A stretch of 64,000 bases of DNA from Flaveria trinervia (taxonomy: Eukaryota > Streptophyta > Magnoliopsida > Asterales > Asteraceae). The translations under genes and the position numbers were made by a program. A model generated the notes under the pieces. It saw nothing but the letters and a program-made list of their open reading frames with translations. It did no database searches and was not told where the DNA came from. Numbering within the stretch: the first letter of the stretch is position 1; every line of letters begins with the position of its first letter. The stretch lies in NCBI GenBank assembly GCA_025506515.1, contig CM046458.1:42854731-42918730 (forward strand), given 5' to 3'. Shown in pieces: positions 10,644-23,195 of the stretch.

Positions 10644-12858
10644 TGTAAGGCCCCGTTCTTGTGACGCTCACAGCTGGTCAATCATCGCACCTAAAACATA
10701 TAATTACATAAACTTTAATAAATTATTGCAGCGGAAACATTAAAATAACTTTTCATTCCAATATAAATGCTTGTGCAAGTTAATACAACATTCATTACAA
10801 AACATCGCTTGTTCGCATTATAATGCAAAAACATTAAACAAAAGAATGCCATCCAAAAAGTCCCAAGTAGCTGCCCCCTGTCATTCTTAGCAACCTTTAC
10901 CTACCAACTAGAAACACATAAAAGTCAGCGTTGCTGAATGAGTTCTAGTTTTAAAATAAAACACACTTTATTTTCATTTAAAATCATTCTTTACTTTCTT
11001 TCAAAACATACTATACTTTCATACATGATCACACATCGTACGTACACATAGATAATAACATTATTATCTTCCTTTACTATTCATCACTTTCTTTCTTTAT
11101 ATCTTTCCAGATCAGTGTCATCAGCTATACCCCAAACGTATGCACAAAACGGGTACTGGGCCGAAGATCATAAATGACTTCCATAACGCACATAGCCTTG
11201 CACCAGCACCGGGGCAAGCGACAAAGATCCCAACTGTATACTACACCCCAAACGTAAGCACAAAGCGAGTACTGGGCCGAAGATCAAAAATGACTTCCTT
11301 AATGCACATAAACGGGCTCAAGCACCGAGACAAGTATTCACTATAAACCATGTACTATATCACTGGCCAGTCACAAAGATTAGACCCCTAGGTGTATCCT
11401 TATGGGTTAGCTAAACCACACATAGTTGAGCTTACGACATTTTAGAGTCGTGCACCTCCGTACATTTTGCTTGCAAGCCTTTCTTTACTTTTTCTTTCAT
11501 TAATGCATGCATTCTATCATTATGTTCCTCTTTTCGTTATCTTCCAATTTACATTAGATAATACTTTATCATTTCATTCACATCTATGATATGTAAAGCC
11601 TCGGAAAAGATAAACATACATAACAAGGAACATCATGTGAACATACAAACATCGCCATACAAGGCACCATCATACATAAATAATGAACATCATACATACT
11701 GTCATGTATAAGCATCAATCATACATGTCTCATCATACATCACCTATCTCATCATCTATGACTTCAAAAAGTCAACTTAGTTTACCTCCAGGAACATCCC
11801 AAGTCAAAGCCTACATTTTATAATTTCCTCAAAATTAGAAAATATTTCTAAGTCTTTAGGCGCATGGGCACTATGCAGGCGCATGAGGACTATGCAGGTG
11901 CATGGGGGACACTTAGGCGCATAAGGAACTTTTAGGCGCATTGGCACTATTGGGGCGCATGGGCAACACTTAGTCGTTTTTGGGAAATTTATAGGCGCAT
12001 GGGAACTATGCGGGCACATGAGTACCTATGCGCATGAGCTATCTGGGCGCATGAACACTTAGTCAATTTCAACCTATTTCTAGGCGCATGGGTACTATTT
12101 GGGCGTATGGGTTTTTGGGCGCATAGGGCACTTAGGCAGTTATTTTTAGTTGGGTGAATGGACCACTATTTAGGCGCATGAGCAGTCTATATCACACTTA
12201 AACATGATAATTCGATCCCCAATCATCATCTATCATGTTCTAAGCTTAAATCATATATCCTAAGGCTTAGAAAGACAACCAAAACATCATTATACACATA
12301 CATAGCCCAAAAATCAAAACCCACCCGTAACATACACACATAAAGCATACGGATTTAAAACCCATTTTATAAAAACATTCATACATGCATTTCCAGCACC
12401 AAAGCAATTTAAAACAAGTAAAGAGGGGGTTCTATAACTCACCTTATATGCCTTTGGTTATGACTTCTTCAAAACTCGTTTGCAATTGAGTTCAACCGCC
12501 TAGAAACCCACCAAAACACGCACGACCGAACACACTAACACACATAAGCATATAACCGAGGTTAAGGCCAGTTAAGAACACTAAAAAAAACTATGAATTC
12601 TTACCTTGAATTTGATCTGCTGCTTTTGTTCCTCTTCAAACCGAGAGTTTCTACTCTTATTCGCTTTCTCTCTCTAGAAATATCCGAATGATATGTGAAG
12701 AGAGGGTGATGGGTAGCCATGCCACCTTTATCACCAACTTGTAAAGGTTTTGCCCTTTTGTCACTTTTAGTCCCTCTACTTGGGTTTATAAATTTTCTTT
12801 CTTTTCGTTCACTTTATTCTTTTTTTAATAATCTTTAAAAGAATAATCGGGTGTTACA
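10644..12858 (-). repeat. LTR of gypsy-4 (2215 bp)
   Basis: On the minus strand it starts TGTAACACCCGATTATTC and ends GGGGCCTTACA. Splice-like sites match gypsy-2: donor AAG|GTAAGAATTC at 12604/12603, TTTCTAG|GCGGTTG after it, and AAG|GTGAGTT at 12442/12441. The repeat block at 11840-12190 and a two-unit subrepeat (11130 and 11246) complete the standard layout. Confidence 0.85.
11840..12190 (-). repeat. AGGCGCATGGGCACT array in gypsy-4 LTR
   Basis: Plus-strand units such as AGGCGCATGGGCACTATGC and AGGCGCATGAGGACTATGC repeat irregularly about a dozen times. The slot is the same as the arrays in the other gypsy LTRs, but the sequence differs. Confidence 0.8.
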
Positions 12859-13549
12859 CTCGATCAAATGATACCGAAACTCAAATCAAAATACTATCAG
12901 TTACAACTAGAACATATGCTAAATCGATTGAATTCAGCAACACATAACATGTATCTAATCATTTAGATTTTAATTATCGAATCAATTGAGCTATAACGGC
13001 CATAATTGAACATCAATTCAAAGCCATAACATCCGCTTGAACACATAATACTCGTTTGATATGAAACAATAGCAATTGATACTATTTAATTGAGGTTAAA
13101 CAATCTATCTGGTTAGTTTCATCTACAGATGAACTCAATTTGGTTTAAAGTATACTCTCACATCGAATTCACTCCTTGTTCATATCGCGACCTGCAACTG
13201 GGTCGATCTCCTTGTTGCGGTCAATCTCAATGCAAATTGATTAAGGGATTTTGTTTGTTTTTATCTAAAGAATCTACTAGCATGGACAATTGATTATCTT
13301 ATACATTTCTATCACAATTCGAATCCCCCATAGTCACGATCTTGCTTCATCTCTTATCATCGAATCATCTTCAATCCAAGTAAGTTCAATCCATCCTCAC
13401 ACTCGATTTCACTTACGGATCAAAAGCCCTAAGTTTAATTCCTTTAACATTCATGATTTGATGCTCAATTTTGTTTAATTCGATTCTATGGTTCATGTGA
13501 ATTTGGGGATTTAATTTGTTAACATTTTTATATTTTTTTGGATGTTGAT
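12859..13549. other. Unassigned A+T-rich sequence
   Basis: No gene, repeat unit or pol similarity that I can support. The short open frames are not convincing. Confidence 0.5.
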
Positions 13550-13640
13550 CAGAATTAGGCTTTAGCCTAACTAGTAACTTGTCACAACCATAAGCAGAAG
13601 GTCCCGGGTTCGAACCGAGCCTTTGCCATGTTTTTTTAAT
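13550..13640 (+). repeat. tRNA-like head, probable SINE remnant
   Basis: TTTAGCCTAACTAGTAACTTG resembles a pol III A box region and GGTCCCGGGTTCGAACC carries a near-perfect B box (GGTTCGAAC) about 45 bp on, followed by CTTTGCC and T-runs. The ends do not pair as an acceptor stem, so it is not a working tRNA gene. A tRNA-derived SINE fragment is the best fit. Confidence 0.45.
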
Positions 13641-16249
13641 TGTTTTTTACATTTTTTTTCAATTCAAAAAAATTATTATTATATTAATAAATCAAAATAA
13701 AATTTATTTTGTTAACTAAAATGTTTCAAAATATATTAAATTAATTTTAAAGGTTTTAAAAACTTATGACTTAAAATTTAATTACTTTTTAAAGAATAAC
13801 AAAGGTTATAAAAGCAATATTAGTTCTTTTATGTAATTTAAATGCTATAAATCTAATATGGTTCAAATTTAGGTTATTTCAAAACATTATAAATTTACAT
13901 GTTAAACAATTAATTATTCAAATAGTTATTTAAAAATTTATTTATTTATCTATTCATTTAACCATGTTATATCATAAATAGTTAATAAATTTATTCCTTG
14001 AATTTTTATTTAAATTCTTGAAACTTATAAAATAATATAATTTTTTGCTATTCTTTATTCTTATATTTAGGTTTTGATATTGTCAAACCTTTATAAAAAT
14101 CATTTAAAAGCTTAAAAACTTTATAAAATGATTTTAAATAGTTATAAATTATTTTGCAAGTCATTTCGGTAAGTATTCAATTAATTATCTTTCTCAAATT
14201 TTAAATAATTAATTATTAAATTAATTAGTTCTTTTCATACATTATATTAAATCTTTATTACATCAATCATTCATTATCATTTTCAATCTTAATTGATTTA
14301 TTCCATTTTTATTGAACCAAAATATAATCGATTGTATTTTTTATTTAATTTTACTTAATTATTAAAACCCTCAAATTCCAATTGAAACCCAAATTCATAT
14401 TTAGTCATTAAGCTTATCTGTATTTTAATCCTAAGTCACCAAATCTTAGATTGAATCATGAAGAAAACATTGAAGTAATCTCATCTTCTTATTGTTATCT
14501 TAAGTGCACCTTATAGCATATGAGTTTTTATGTGAGTTCTTCATGTCCCTTTTCACTTTATTTCACACCTATTGGGGTGAAACATGTTGTAAAATCCGTC
14601 ATTTTCAAGTTATAAACCCAAACCCAAACTAAAATCGAACTTCCTTACGATATGAATTTCTTTATATAAAATATTTTAATGAATTATATAGATTAGACGT
14701 GTTGTTTAAACAATATCATGAATTGATTTATTCAATTTATCATTTAAATAATTTATAATAAATCGTTGAATTATAAATAATTCTTTTTCATAAAATTATA
14801 AAGTTTATTAATCATGTTACAACAATTAACTAAATGGAAAAGACTTATTAATACTTATAAAGTTATAAAATGAACTTTAATAAACTTATAAAGTTTTATT
14901 AGTAATTATGAATTTTAAATACTAAAAATAAATAATCAAATTATAAAGTTTTTAAGTTTTATTAAAGTTATAAAGATTAACAAATAAATAATTTTATTGA
15001 TTATTCAAATTGGTTTTATAAATTGTATAAAGATTTTACAAAACAATGTTGTTAAAATTAGAGTCTTCATAAATTAAATTTTAAATTATAATTATTCTTT
15101 TATTGTCTAAATTAATTAAGTTTATATATATTTTAAATTTCAATCATAACCCCATTTTAAAAGAATTATAAATCACCATTAACACCATTCATAACATCCT
15201 CCTAACCTCAAGTATAAAAGCAAGGCTTAGGCCTCACTTTTTATTTTATCGTTCTCTAAAAATCTCACTCTTATATCTTTGTTTCATCCATTGGTTATGA
15301 TCAATTTGAAGAATTTTTTTGCAAGAAATTTCAAGGATTCTTAATACTAAGATAATCTTTTATTCCTTTTATATTATACATTTCAATCATGCATCCTAAC
15401 ATTCGATTGTTCTCATGATTTTATGTTCTTACTATTATTCTTTCTCTACCAAATCTCTTTTTATTTTAATCATTATCATTTTATCATTGACATTATAATA
15501 ATCACTAACCTTATAACAATCACTAACATTCCTAAATTAAGCAAACAACACACTAACATAAACAAAGAATCCCATTTGCATATGGACGGCTATGCCGCCG
15601 CATTAGGTTATTCCACAAGATTATTGTTTTAAATGATGGATATGCCAAAGTCTTAGAATATTTTTATAAGTCAAATGAAGACTAATATACCACATATTGA
15701 CATAATAAAATGTTCTTATTACAATTCTGGCAGAATATAATCTTACTTCAACTGACGATAACTTGATCATAACAAAATAAATTTAAGTAAAATCAGACTC
15801 CAATGTTACGTTCTTTGAATTACCTTTTCAACGACAGTTTATACGTATTCAAACTCAATCGGACGACTCAACAATATCCTTCACAAGATAAGTGCGTATT
15901 TCAGCACCTTCTGTTTTGTGCTACTTGTCTGACCTATTTAAATATCTTTTCATAAATTTGTTTCTAAACAAAAGTTGTCCGGGAGACTTTGATCTAATCA
16001 AGTATAAATTTTTTTAATTTTATGAAACCGTTTTCTATTTCTAAAACCTGTTCAAACACATACCAAACATTCTGTCCAAAATCTAAAATTGATGCAATAA
16101 TCCTTTTTCAATCCACCTTTCGCTTTTTAGCATTCTCTAAATGTCCTAATTTCTTGTAATGCATTTCAACCTCAAGTTATTGTTATTTTTATCATTTAAG
16201 ACATCACCTTTGACTTTTGACATTCAAGTTTTCTTATATACTCTACAAC
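13641..16249. other. Very A+T-rich non-coding stretch
   Basis: Long runs of TTA/AAT with no supported gene. A TATAAAAGC at about 15214 and the block CACCTATTGGGGTGAAACATGTTG (14560-14590), which recurs at 16305-16330, suggest decayed LTR sequence of the family described next. Confidence 0.5.
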
Positions 16250-16842
16250 CATCACTATACTTGTGAGGTTTTCATGTGAGTATTTCTATACCCCTTTTTA
16301 TATTTTCACACTTTGGGGTGAAACATGTTACCTTATAATCGTTGCACTTGTAATTATTGTAAATTTATGGCAATTCACTTGTATGTTGTGGTTAGTTGAT
16401 CTTTGTAGCTACCATGTAATGTCGATTATGTGTACAATCATTAACTATTGCTAGCCTGGCAACATCATAGATCTATGGGCTTGACAAGCCTGCTTGGTTA
16501 ATCCAAGTACACATAGCTAATCGTATATACTTATAAACGTTTGAGACTTGTAAAACTATCAAGGTTTGATTGTGCATTCTGTCTTACATCCCTAGTTACT
16601 TTGTTCACTAATTTCATAACATGAATTGCCATCTTTTATATACTTATGTATTGAAAACTATGGAAATCTCACTAACTTTCAAAGTTGACCCTTTATTTTT
16701 AACATGTGTCAGGTTTGATACTTGAAGATCTCTTTGTGCTCATATAGGACTTGGACTTAGTTAATTGAAAGTCTTATGTTGTTGTGTATATCTTCTTTGT
16801 GTTGTATCTAATTAAAGGTCTTGTAATGTTCAATAAAAATGA
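16250..16842 (+). repeat. Gypsy-type LTR remnant, left part (interrupted by copia E)
   Basis: From GGGGTGAAACATGTTACC it aligns loosely with 29930-30504, sharing CCCTTTATTTTTAACATGT and ATATAGGACTTGGACTTAG. Copia E interrupts it after AATGA at 16842, and the rest continues at 29827. The family is recognised by LTR ends of the type GGTCGGGGTGTGACA. Confidence 0.6.
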
Positions 16843-17576
16843 TGTTGATACATGTATGTCCCTAGATCATGATATGAATGTAATAGATCTTGTTTGTCTG
16901 ATTCTAATGTAATGTTTGGAATGATTAATGAAATGATATTGGTTGTTTGTTATTTATAATGTTTAATATTTCATTAATGAGTCGATGTTGAATTGGTTAA
17001 TTAGGTTTGTGGTTGTTTGAATTGTTACACATAATGTTATATTAATTAATACATTCAAACTTAACAAAATGAAGTTCTCATGCGAATGGCCCATGCGAAT
17101 GGACCATACGCATGAATCAATTCATACGAATGACTCAGTCGCACGACTGAACCAGGAGACTGGATCAGTCGTATGATTGTAACATAAGATTGGCTCAGGC
17201 GCATGACTGAACACTCAGTCGTGCGGATGAATCAACTGCATGGTTCAATCGCACGACTGAACCATACTAATGGTTCAGTCGCACGAATGAACAATACTAA
17301 CCTATAAATACAACCCAATTCGTGGAAAAACGAGAGCATTCATTCTATTTCGACACCAGATGTACCCTAGCCGTCCAGAAGCCTCCATGTTCATACTCCA
17401 AGTTCATAGAACGCTGTAGATCGATTCCTAATCGATTCTTAATGTTTGATTCAATACTTTATTGATTCTACATGTGTTCTCACTGATTGGATCACCAATC
17501 AAATAGGATTCCGCACTATTTTGTTTGGTTTAACCGTTAATCATTCGGTATTTCGTTCAAATACCAGATCCCAACA
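16843..17576 (+). repeat. 5' LTR of copia E (734 bp)
   Basis: TGTTGATACATG...AGATCCCAACA. U3 contains the palindrome array (17081-17296) directly upstream of TATAAATA (17303-17310, offset 460). The 3' LTR has the TATA box at the same offset. Confidence 0.95.
17081..17310 (+). promoter_or_regulatory. U3 palindrome array and TATA box of copia E
   Basis: About a dozen units of CAGTCGCACGACTG, CATGCGAATGG and variants; several are self-complementary (CAGTCG...CGACTG). The array ends seven bases before TATAAATA (17303-17310). Tandem U3 repeats are known enhancers in other copia LTRs, and palindromes are typical of Sirevirus LTRs; an enhancer role here is inferred. Confidence 0.7.
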
Positions 17577-18072
17577 AGTGGTATCAGAGCATTGGCTCTT
17601 GTTTATGTGTGATTCAATCAAGATTGATAAAAAGTTTGTGTTTTTACACAAAAAAACACAATCTTTTGTGTCAAAAGTTGTCTTGGACGTTTCCTGCTCA
17701 TCAAGTTTTGCTTTCTACGGCCTTAGGCGAATAGGGTTTGCGAAATTTCGATATTTTACGGCTAAAACACGTTTAACCTAGAAATTTTTGCAAAATAGCA
17801 GCTTCAGTCGCACGAGTGAGCCATTCGCACGACTGGACTTCATTCGCATACACCAGACGCACGATTGTACTGAGTCGCATCTCCATTTGTACGACTGAAC
17901 CATCCATTCGTAGTGTTCATATGCATCAGCTTCATTCGCACAACTGAACCAATCGCTTAGTTCAGCCGCACGATTGAACCAATCGCATAGTTCATTCACA
18001 TGGATAGCCCATTTGCATCACCCAGTCACACCAGTTTGACAGTTTGTTTAGTACACTTAAAAGTTAATCGAG
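17577..18072 (+). other. copia E leader: primer binding site and second array
   Basis: TGGTATCAGAGC at 17579-17590. From 17801 to 18035 the same motif family as in U3 returns (CAGTCGCACGAGTG, CATTCGCACGACTGG), ending 38 bases before the gag ATG at 18073. This array is therefore in the RNA leader. Confidence 0.8.
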
Positions 18073-20199
18073 ATGGAAGATCAGATGTCAGCGTTTACTG
18101 TCTGCAAGGACTCAAGGATCCAGAACCTACTGTTGCTTGAGAGTGAGGTGGGGAATCATAATAAACCACCAAAACTCTTAACGTTAGATGAGTTTCCCCA
18201 CTGGAAACAACGTTTTGAGATCTACCTCAATGGAGTGGATCCAAATTTGTGGGAAGCTATCGAGATTGGGTATAGTATGCCGGTGGGAGCAGACGGGGTG
18301 AAACTTACTCTAGGAGGAATGACTGACGCACCAAAAGTTAAATATAATGCTGAAAAGAGAGTATATGCATTGCTAACACAGTTTATCCCTAAGGACATTT
18401 TTCACCAATTCTCAGAGAATAAACAAGCCAAGAAGTTATGGGATGAGCTGGAGAAAAGATATGACGGGAATGCTTCATTGAAGGCAATTAAAGCTAAGGA
18501 ACTAAAGAAAGAATTTGACAACTTTTCATCGATGGGAAAAGAGAGTTTAGACGATGTCATTGATAGATTCTACCATTTGATGAGCGAGCTGCACACACAT
18601 GGTGTCACTACTACCATGGAAGATAAAGTGTCAAATTTTGCTGATGGGTTGCCAGAAAGTTGGGCTTCTTTTGTGTCAAATCTGAGATAGAATGGATTGC
18701 TATCAAAGTTGGACATCAATGATTTCATACTAAAGCTACGAGAAGAAGCACTAAGGATGAAGTATCGAGCTCAAAAGTCTTCGTACACTCAGAATCCAGC
18801 TTTGTACAATGCCACTTCTCAAGTTAAGACGTCTGGAGCACCTCTTCAGACTGCTTTTGTGTCAAGCTCATCTGGTCCTTCACAAGTCTCTCCTTCAGGA
18901 TGAGAAACGTCAGGGTCTTCTAGTACCCAATATATTAGATCCGAAGCAAATGCTACCAGACTTAAGACTGAGAATCTTGGAAACGTGACAATAGAAGTAG
19001 CTCGAGAGCACATGGATCTCTTGGCAGTAGTGGTCCATTCCTATGATGGACTTATTGCTGGAAAAATTGGAAACTGCCATCTGGGAGATGAGGACTACGA
19101 GCAGGTTGATGAGACTGAACTAGAAAGGATGGATATTATGTGGGCCTTAGCAACTGCTGTCCGGAGAGCAAAGAAGTTCGTGAAGAAGACCGGACAAAAC
19201 TTGGTTGCTACTAAGGACACTACTTTTGGTTTCGACAAGAGCAAGGTGACCTGCTTCAACTGTGGAGAAAAGGGGCAGTTCAAAAGAGAATGTGTGAAGC
19301 CAAAGAAGACTGGAAACGGGAATCCATTCTCGTCCATCACTCGTCAAGACAAGCAAGCTAGCAGTTCTACATCATCAGGCAAGGATCCAAAAGCTTTGAC
19401 CGCCGATGATGATGAAGGACAGGACTGGAGCTTTAGGTTTGTATCTCCGGGAGAATCGAATATTGCGAGCGTGGATGACTTAGATGATGATTCCGCAAGT
19501 GAAAGAGATATAGCAGTTGAGATAGCGATGTCGCATAGTGAAGAAACTGCAACAGAGGTCAGCTACAAGCCTGAAGAAGGAACGTCTACAACAAAGAAAG
19601 AATCACCAGAACCAGAGACATCTGATGCTACACTCATGACTACCTCATCAGAACCTCCTCAGGGTGTTTGCTACAGTGCTGAAAACAACACGTGGATTGT
19701 AGATAGCGGAGCATCCAGGCACATGACAGGAAACAGGGCTCTTTTATCAAACGTCAAACAAATCAAAGGCGGGCATGTTTCGTTTGCTGGTAACAAAGGA
19801 GGTTATATCACAGCTCAGGGAGAGGTTGGAAATCAGAAAGTTAAATTTGACAAAGTGAACTACGTTCAACAACTTCAAAACAACTTACTCTCTGTTTCCC
19901 AAATATGTGACAAAGGGTTTAAAGTCATATTTGACAACAAGAAGTGTTACGTCCTAAAGAAAGACTATGTTATTCCGGAGGACCAAGTTCTGATGTCAGC
20001 TTCAAGATATAAAGACCTTTATGTTTTGGATCTCTTAACGGCTTCTACAACGGATCATGAAGTTCAGTGCTTCCTATCAAAGCCTACTGAGAAGGACTCC
20101 ATTTCCTGGCACAGGAGAATGGGGCACATAAATCAAGGGAAGATGAATCACTTGATTCAGAAGGATCTAGTGCGAGGTGTTAACATCAAAAATTTCTAA
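18073..20199 (+). pseudogene. copia E gag and protease, broken
   Basis: ATG at 18073 follows the leader. A UBN2-type gag (WDELEKRYDG, about 18440-18475) is interrupted by stops at 18688-18690 and 18901-18903. Next comes a knuckle at 19252-19293 reading CFNCGEKGQFKREC, in which the usual His is Gln. An acidic Ser/Glu linker leads to the protease motif VDSGASRHMTG (DSGA at 19702-19713). A pre-integrase domain ends in SWHRRMGHINQGKMNHL. Gag would form particles and the protease would mature them. The stop at 20197-20199 lies inside the integrase zinc domain. Confidence 0.88.
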
Positions 20200-21332
20200 C
20201 TTCCTCATTTCTGTGTAGCATGCAAGAAAGGCAAACAGACGAAGAAGACTCATAAGGAAAAGAAAGTTCATTCTATCGAGCTTCCTCTTGAACTTCTTCA
20301 TATGGATCTGTTTGGTCTAGTCAGTACAAAGAGCATTGCAGGTGACCTGTACTGTTATGTGGTTACTGATGACTACTCAAGATTGTCTTGGGTAATGTTT
20401 TTGAAATCCAAGTCAGAAACATTTGATTCATTCAAAGAATTAGTAACCACACTGGAATCTCTCTACAAGCTGAAGGTGAGACAGGTACGCTCAGAGAACG
20501 GGACTGAATTTAAGAATCAGTGGATGGAGGCTTACTGCAAGGAAAGGGAATTGTGCACCAGTTCACCTCTTCCTACACACCTCAGATGAATGGTGTTGCT
20601 GAGAGAAAGAATAGAAGCTTGATAGAGATAGCACGGACAATGCTAGCAGACTCGAAAGTACCTATCCAATTCTGGAATAAGGCAATAGCTAATGCATGTT
20701 ATACATTAAATCGAGTCCTGGTAGTCAAGCGCCATGGCAAGACATGTTACGAATTACTACAACGACGTAAACCTAATCTGGAGTATCTCGAACCATTTGG
20801 CGTGCCGTGCACACTTCTGAAGAAAACTCAAGAAGGAAAATTTAGCGAGAAGACTGATGAAGGGATCTTCCTAGGATACAACATACCAAACAAGAGAGTT
20901 TACAACAACTCAACGGGCTTAGTAGAAGTGTGGTGTAATGTTGATGTTCAACGATATACCACACCCCCTACAGGAAAAGGACCCGCTTACTTTTTCGACT
21001 ATGATGGATTCTTCAAGTCCTTCAACATCCATATCTCCCCTTCTGATGACGAGTTAGCTACACGAATGATGTATGATATCTTGAATACACCATATCGTGA
21101 TCCAACATCATCGAGCTCACAGGGAGAATCATCTCATCACTCAGGGGGAGCACTAGAAGACAGTGACTCCTCCTCAGAAGATGAATCTACAGAGAATGAC
21201 CAGAACAATCAGGAGACACAGGTACCTACTCCTGCAAGTCCACAAACATCTAACAGTGATGCTTCTTGGACTTCGGATCCTCAAACTCCTCCTACCTCAG
21301 ATGCAGAACCAATGTTCATAACTTGGCTCTGA
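20200..21332 (+). pseudogene. copia E integrase, broken
   Basis: Continues after the stop at 20197-20199 with the CVACKKGKQ half of the HHCC domain and the first catalytic Asp in HMDLFGLVS (about 20300). The second catalytic segment reads RSENGTEF (Glu codon at 20494-20496) where Asp is expected. A frameshift near 20560 leads to YTPQMNGVAERKNRSL with the catalytic Glu. The C terminus runs into a Ser/Thr/Asp-rich tail ending at 21330-21332. It would insert cDNA in the nucleus if intact; the Asp to Glu change and the frameshift make activity unlikely. Confidence 0.88.
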
Positions 21333-22990
21333 GGTAGTTGTTCCTACCATTCTAGGATCACGTCTAAATATCTATCATCCCCTAGAAAATGTCATTGGGG
21401 ATGTCGGATCAGGAGTGCAGACCAGAAATCAGCTGTACTCAGCTGATTATCCCTCGATAATGGAAAAAGGATACATTCACGATGGTGCTTATCGGTGTTT
21501 TTTCTCGTAGTTTGAGCCAAAATACGTTAGTGAAGCACTGAATGATGAGGCATGGGTGAGTGCTATGCAAGAGGAACTTCTTCAATTCATGAAATTAGGT
21601 GTATGGACACTGGTAGATAGACCTAAAGGTGCTAAGGTCATCGGCACCAAATGGGTCTTGAAATGCAAAAAGGATGATCAAGGTGTCATTATGAAGAACA
21701 AAGCTCGACTGGTAGTTCAAGGATTTCGACAAGTCGAGGGGATTGATTATAATGAAGTGTTTGCACCCATGGCAAGGATGGAAGCCAACCATATCTTCCT
21801 TGCCTATGCATCGTATATGAAGATTAAAGTCTATCAATTAGATATGAAGAGTGCATTCCTTCATGGGGAAATTCGAGAGATAGTGTATGTCAGTCAACCT
21901 GAGGGATTTGAAGATCCTTATCATCGGGACAGAGTTTACAATCTCGACAAGGCCTTATACGGGCTTCATCAAGCTCCAAGGGCCTGGTATGAGAAACTCT
22001 CAACTCATCTTGTGAAACATGGCTTTCGTAGGGGAGTCATTGACTGCACACTGTTCATCACAGAAAAAGATGGAGACCTACTGCTAGTACAAATCTATGT
22101 CGATGACATAATCTTTGGTTCAAAGAACGAAGAATTATGCAAAGAGTTTGAAGCAGTTATGAAGAAAGAGTTTGAGATGAGTGCTATGGGGGAGATGAAA
22201 TTCTTTCTTGTGTTACAGGTAGATCAGACACCAAATGGGATCTTTCTACACGAGACCAAGTATGTGGGAGACATTCTCAGTCGGTTTGACATGGACAATG
22301 CTTCTGCTACTAGGACTCCACTTGCTACAAATCATGATATAGCACCTGACGAAAATGGAGATCTGGTAGATGCCACAATGTACCGAGGAATGATTGGATC
22401 CCTCATGTATCTCACTGCCTCATGACCTGATATGATGTATGCTACATGTTTATGTTCTAGATATCAGGCTAAGCCTAAGGTTAACCATCTGATCAGGGTC
22501 AAAAGGATATTTCGTTATCTGAAGGGTACATCCACACTTGGGTTGTGGTATCCTCATGATGATGACTTTGAGCTCATGGCGTATAGTGACTCGGATTACG
22601 GGAGCTGCAAGATGAACTACAAGTCGACATCAGGAGGGTGTCAATTCTTTGGGAGTAGATTAGTTACCTGGCAGTGTAAGAAGCAGACCTCGGTTGCATT
22701 GTCAACCTGTGAAGCCGAATACGTTGCTGTTGCAAGTTACTGTTCACAAATCATCTGAATTCAACAGCAAATGCGGGATTACAGTTTAAAGTTTTCTTCT
22801 ACTCCTATCTTTGTTGTAACTCTACTGCAATTGCAGTAACTAAAAATCCGGTACACCATCCAAAGACCAACACATCGGTATTAAATACCATTTCATAAGA
22901 GACTGTTTTGAAAAGAACTTAATCGATGTGGTAAAAATTAATACTGACTTTTAACGCGCTGACCTCTATACAAAAGCCTTTGATAAACCA
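21333..22990 (+). pseudogene. copia E reverse transcriptase and RNase H, broken
   Basis: RT begins near 21500. It has GTKWVLKCKKDDQG, QLDMKSAFLHGE (first catalytic Asp) and the YVDD box at 22096-22107, then FLVLQVDQ, where FLGLQV is usual. A stop at 22423-22425 follows YLTAS. RNase H continues with SDSDYGSC and STCEAEYVAV to a stop at 22756-22758. Decayed sequence matching the end of pol goes on to about 22990. The proteins would copy the RNA genome into cDNA. Confidence 0.88.
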
Positions 22991-23183
22991 CGTTTTCTAT
23001 ATCTGTTAGAGGTCAACGACATTAAAAGGAAAAGTGATGTTATCCTGATGATGATCATGTGTAGTCCGATGCATTGTAGTTATATTTTTTTCCTTATTTA
23101 TTTTATTCTGTTTAAATTAAATTCATGTTATTTAGCTGTCTGTTAAAATCCTAAAATAATTAAATCCAGTATGATTTTAGAAT

Positions 23184-23195
23184 TTTAGGGGGAGA
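23184..23195 (+). other. Internal polypurine tract of copia E
   Basis: TTAGGGGGAGAG, like the tract before the 3' LTR (AAGGGGGAG, 29082-29090). It lies just after pol, where Sireviruses are known to carry extra tracts. A second plus-strand priming site is possible. Confidence 0.5.

Larger units (their letters stand above)
10498..12858 (-). mobile_element. gypsy-4: minus-strand LTR plus partial leader
   Basis: Minus strand: LTR (12858 down to 10644), primer binding site (10640-10629) and about 140 bp of leader, then the inversion junction. No coding sequence remains. With gypsy-1 it forms a large diverged inverted repeat centred on 10493. Confidence 0.8.

Noticed and set aside
10644..12858. 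Solo LTR
   Set aside because: A primer binding site and leader follow its 3' end, so it is a truncated element fused to gypsy-1.
13550..13640. Functional tRNA gene
   Set aside because: B box is good, but the acceptor ends do not pair and no anticodon stem is convincing; a SINE fragment fits better.
15423..15632. Small hydrophobic frame in A+T-rich DNA
   Set aside because: Composition alone explains Phe/Ile/Leu richness; nothing supports expression.
18073..18690. Host gene captured by E
   Set aside because: It is a normal UBN2-type gag directly after the leader.
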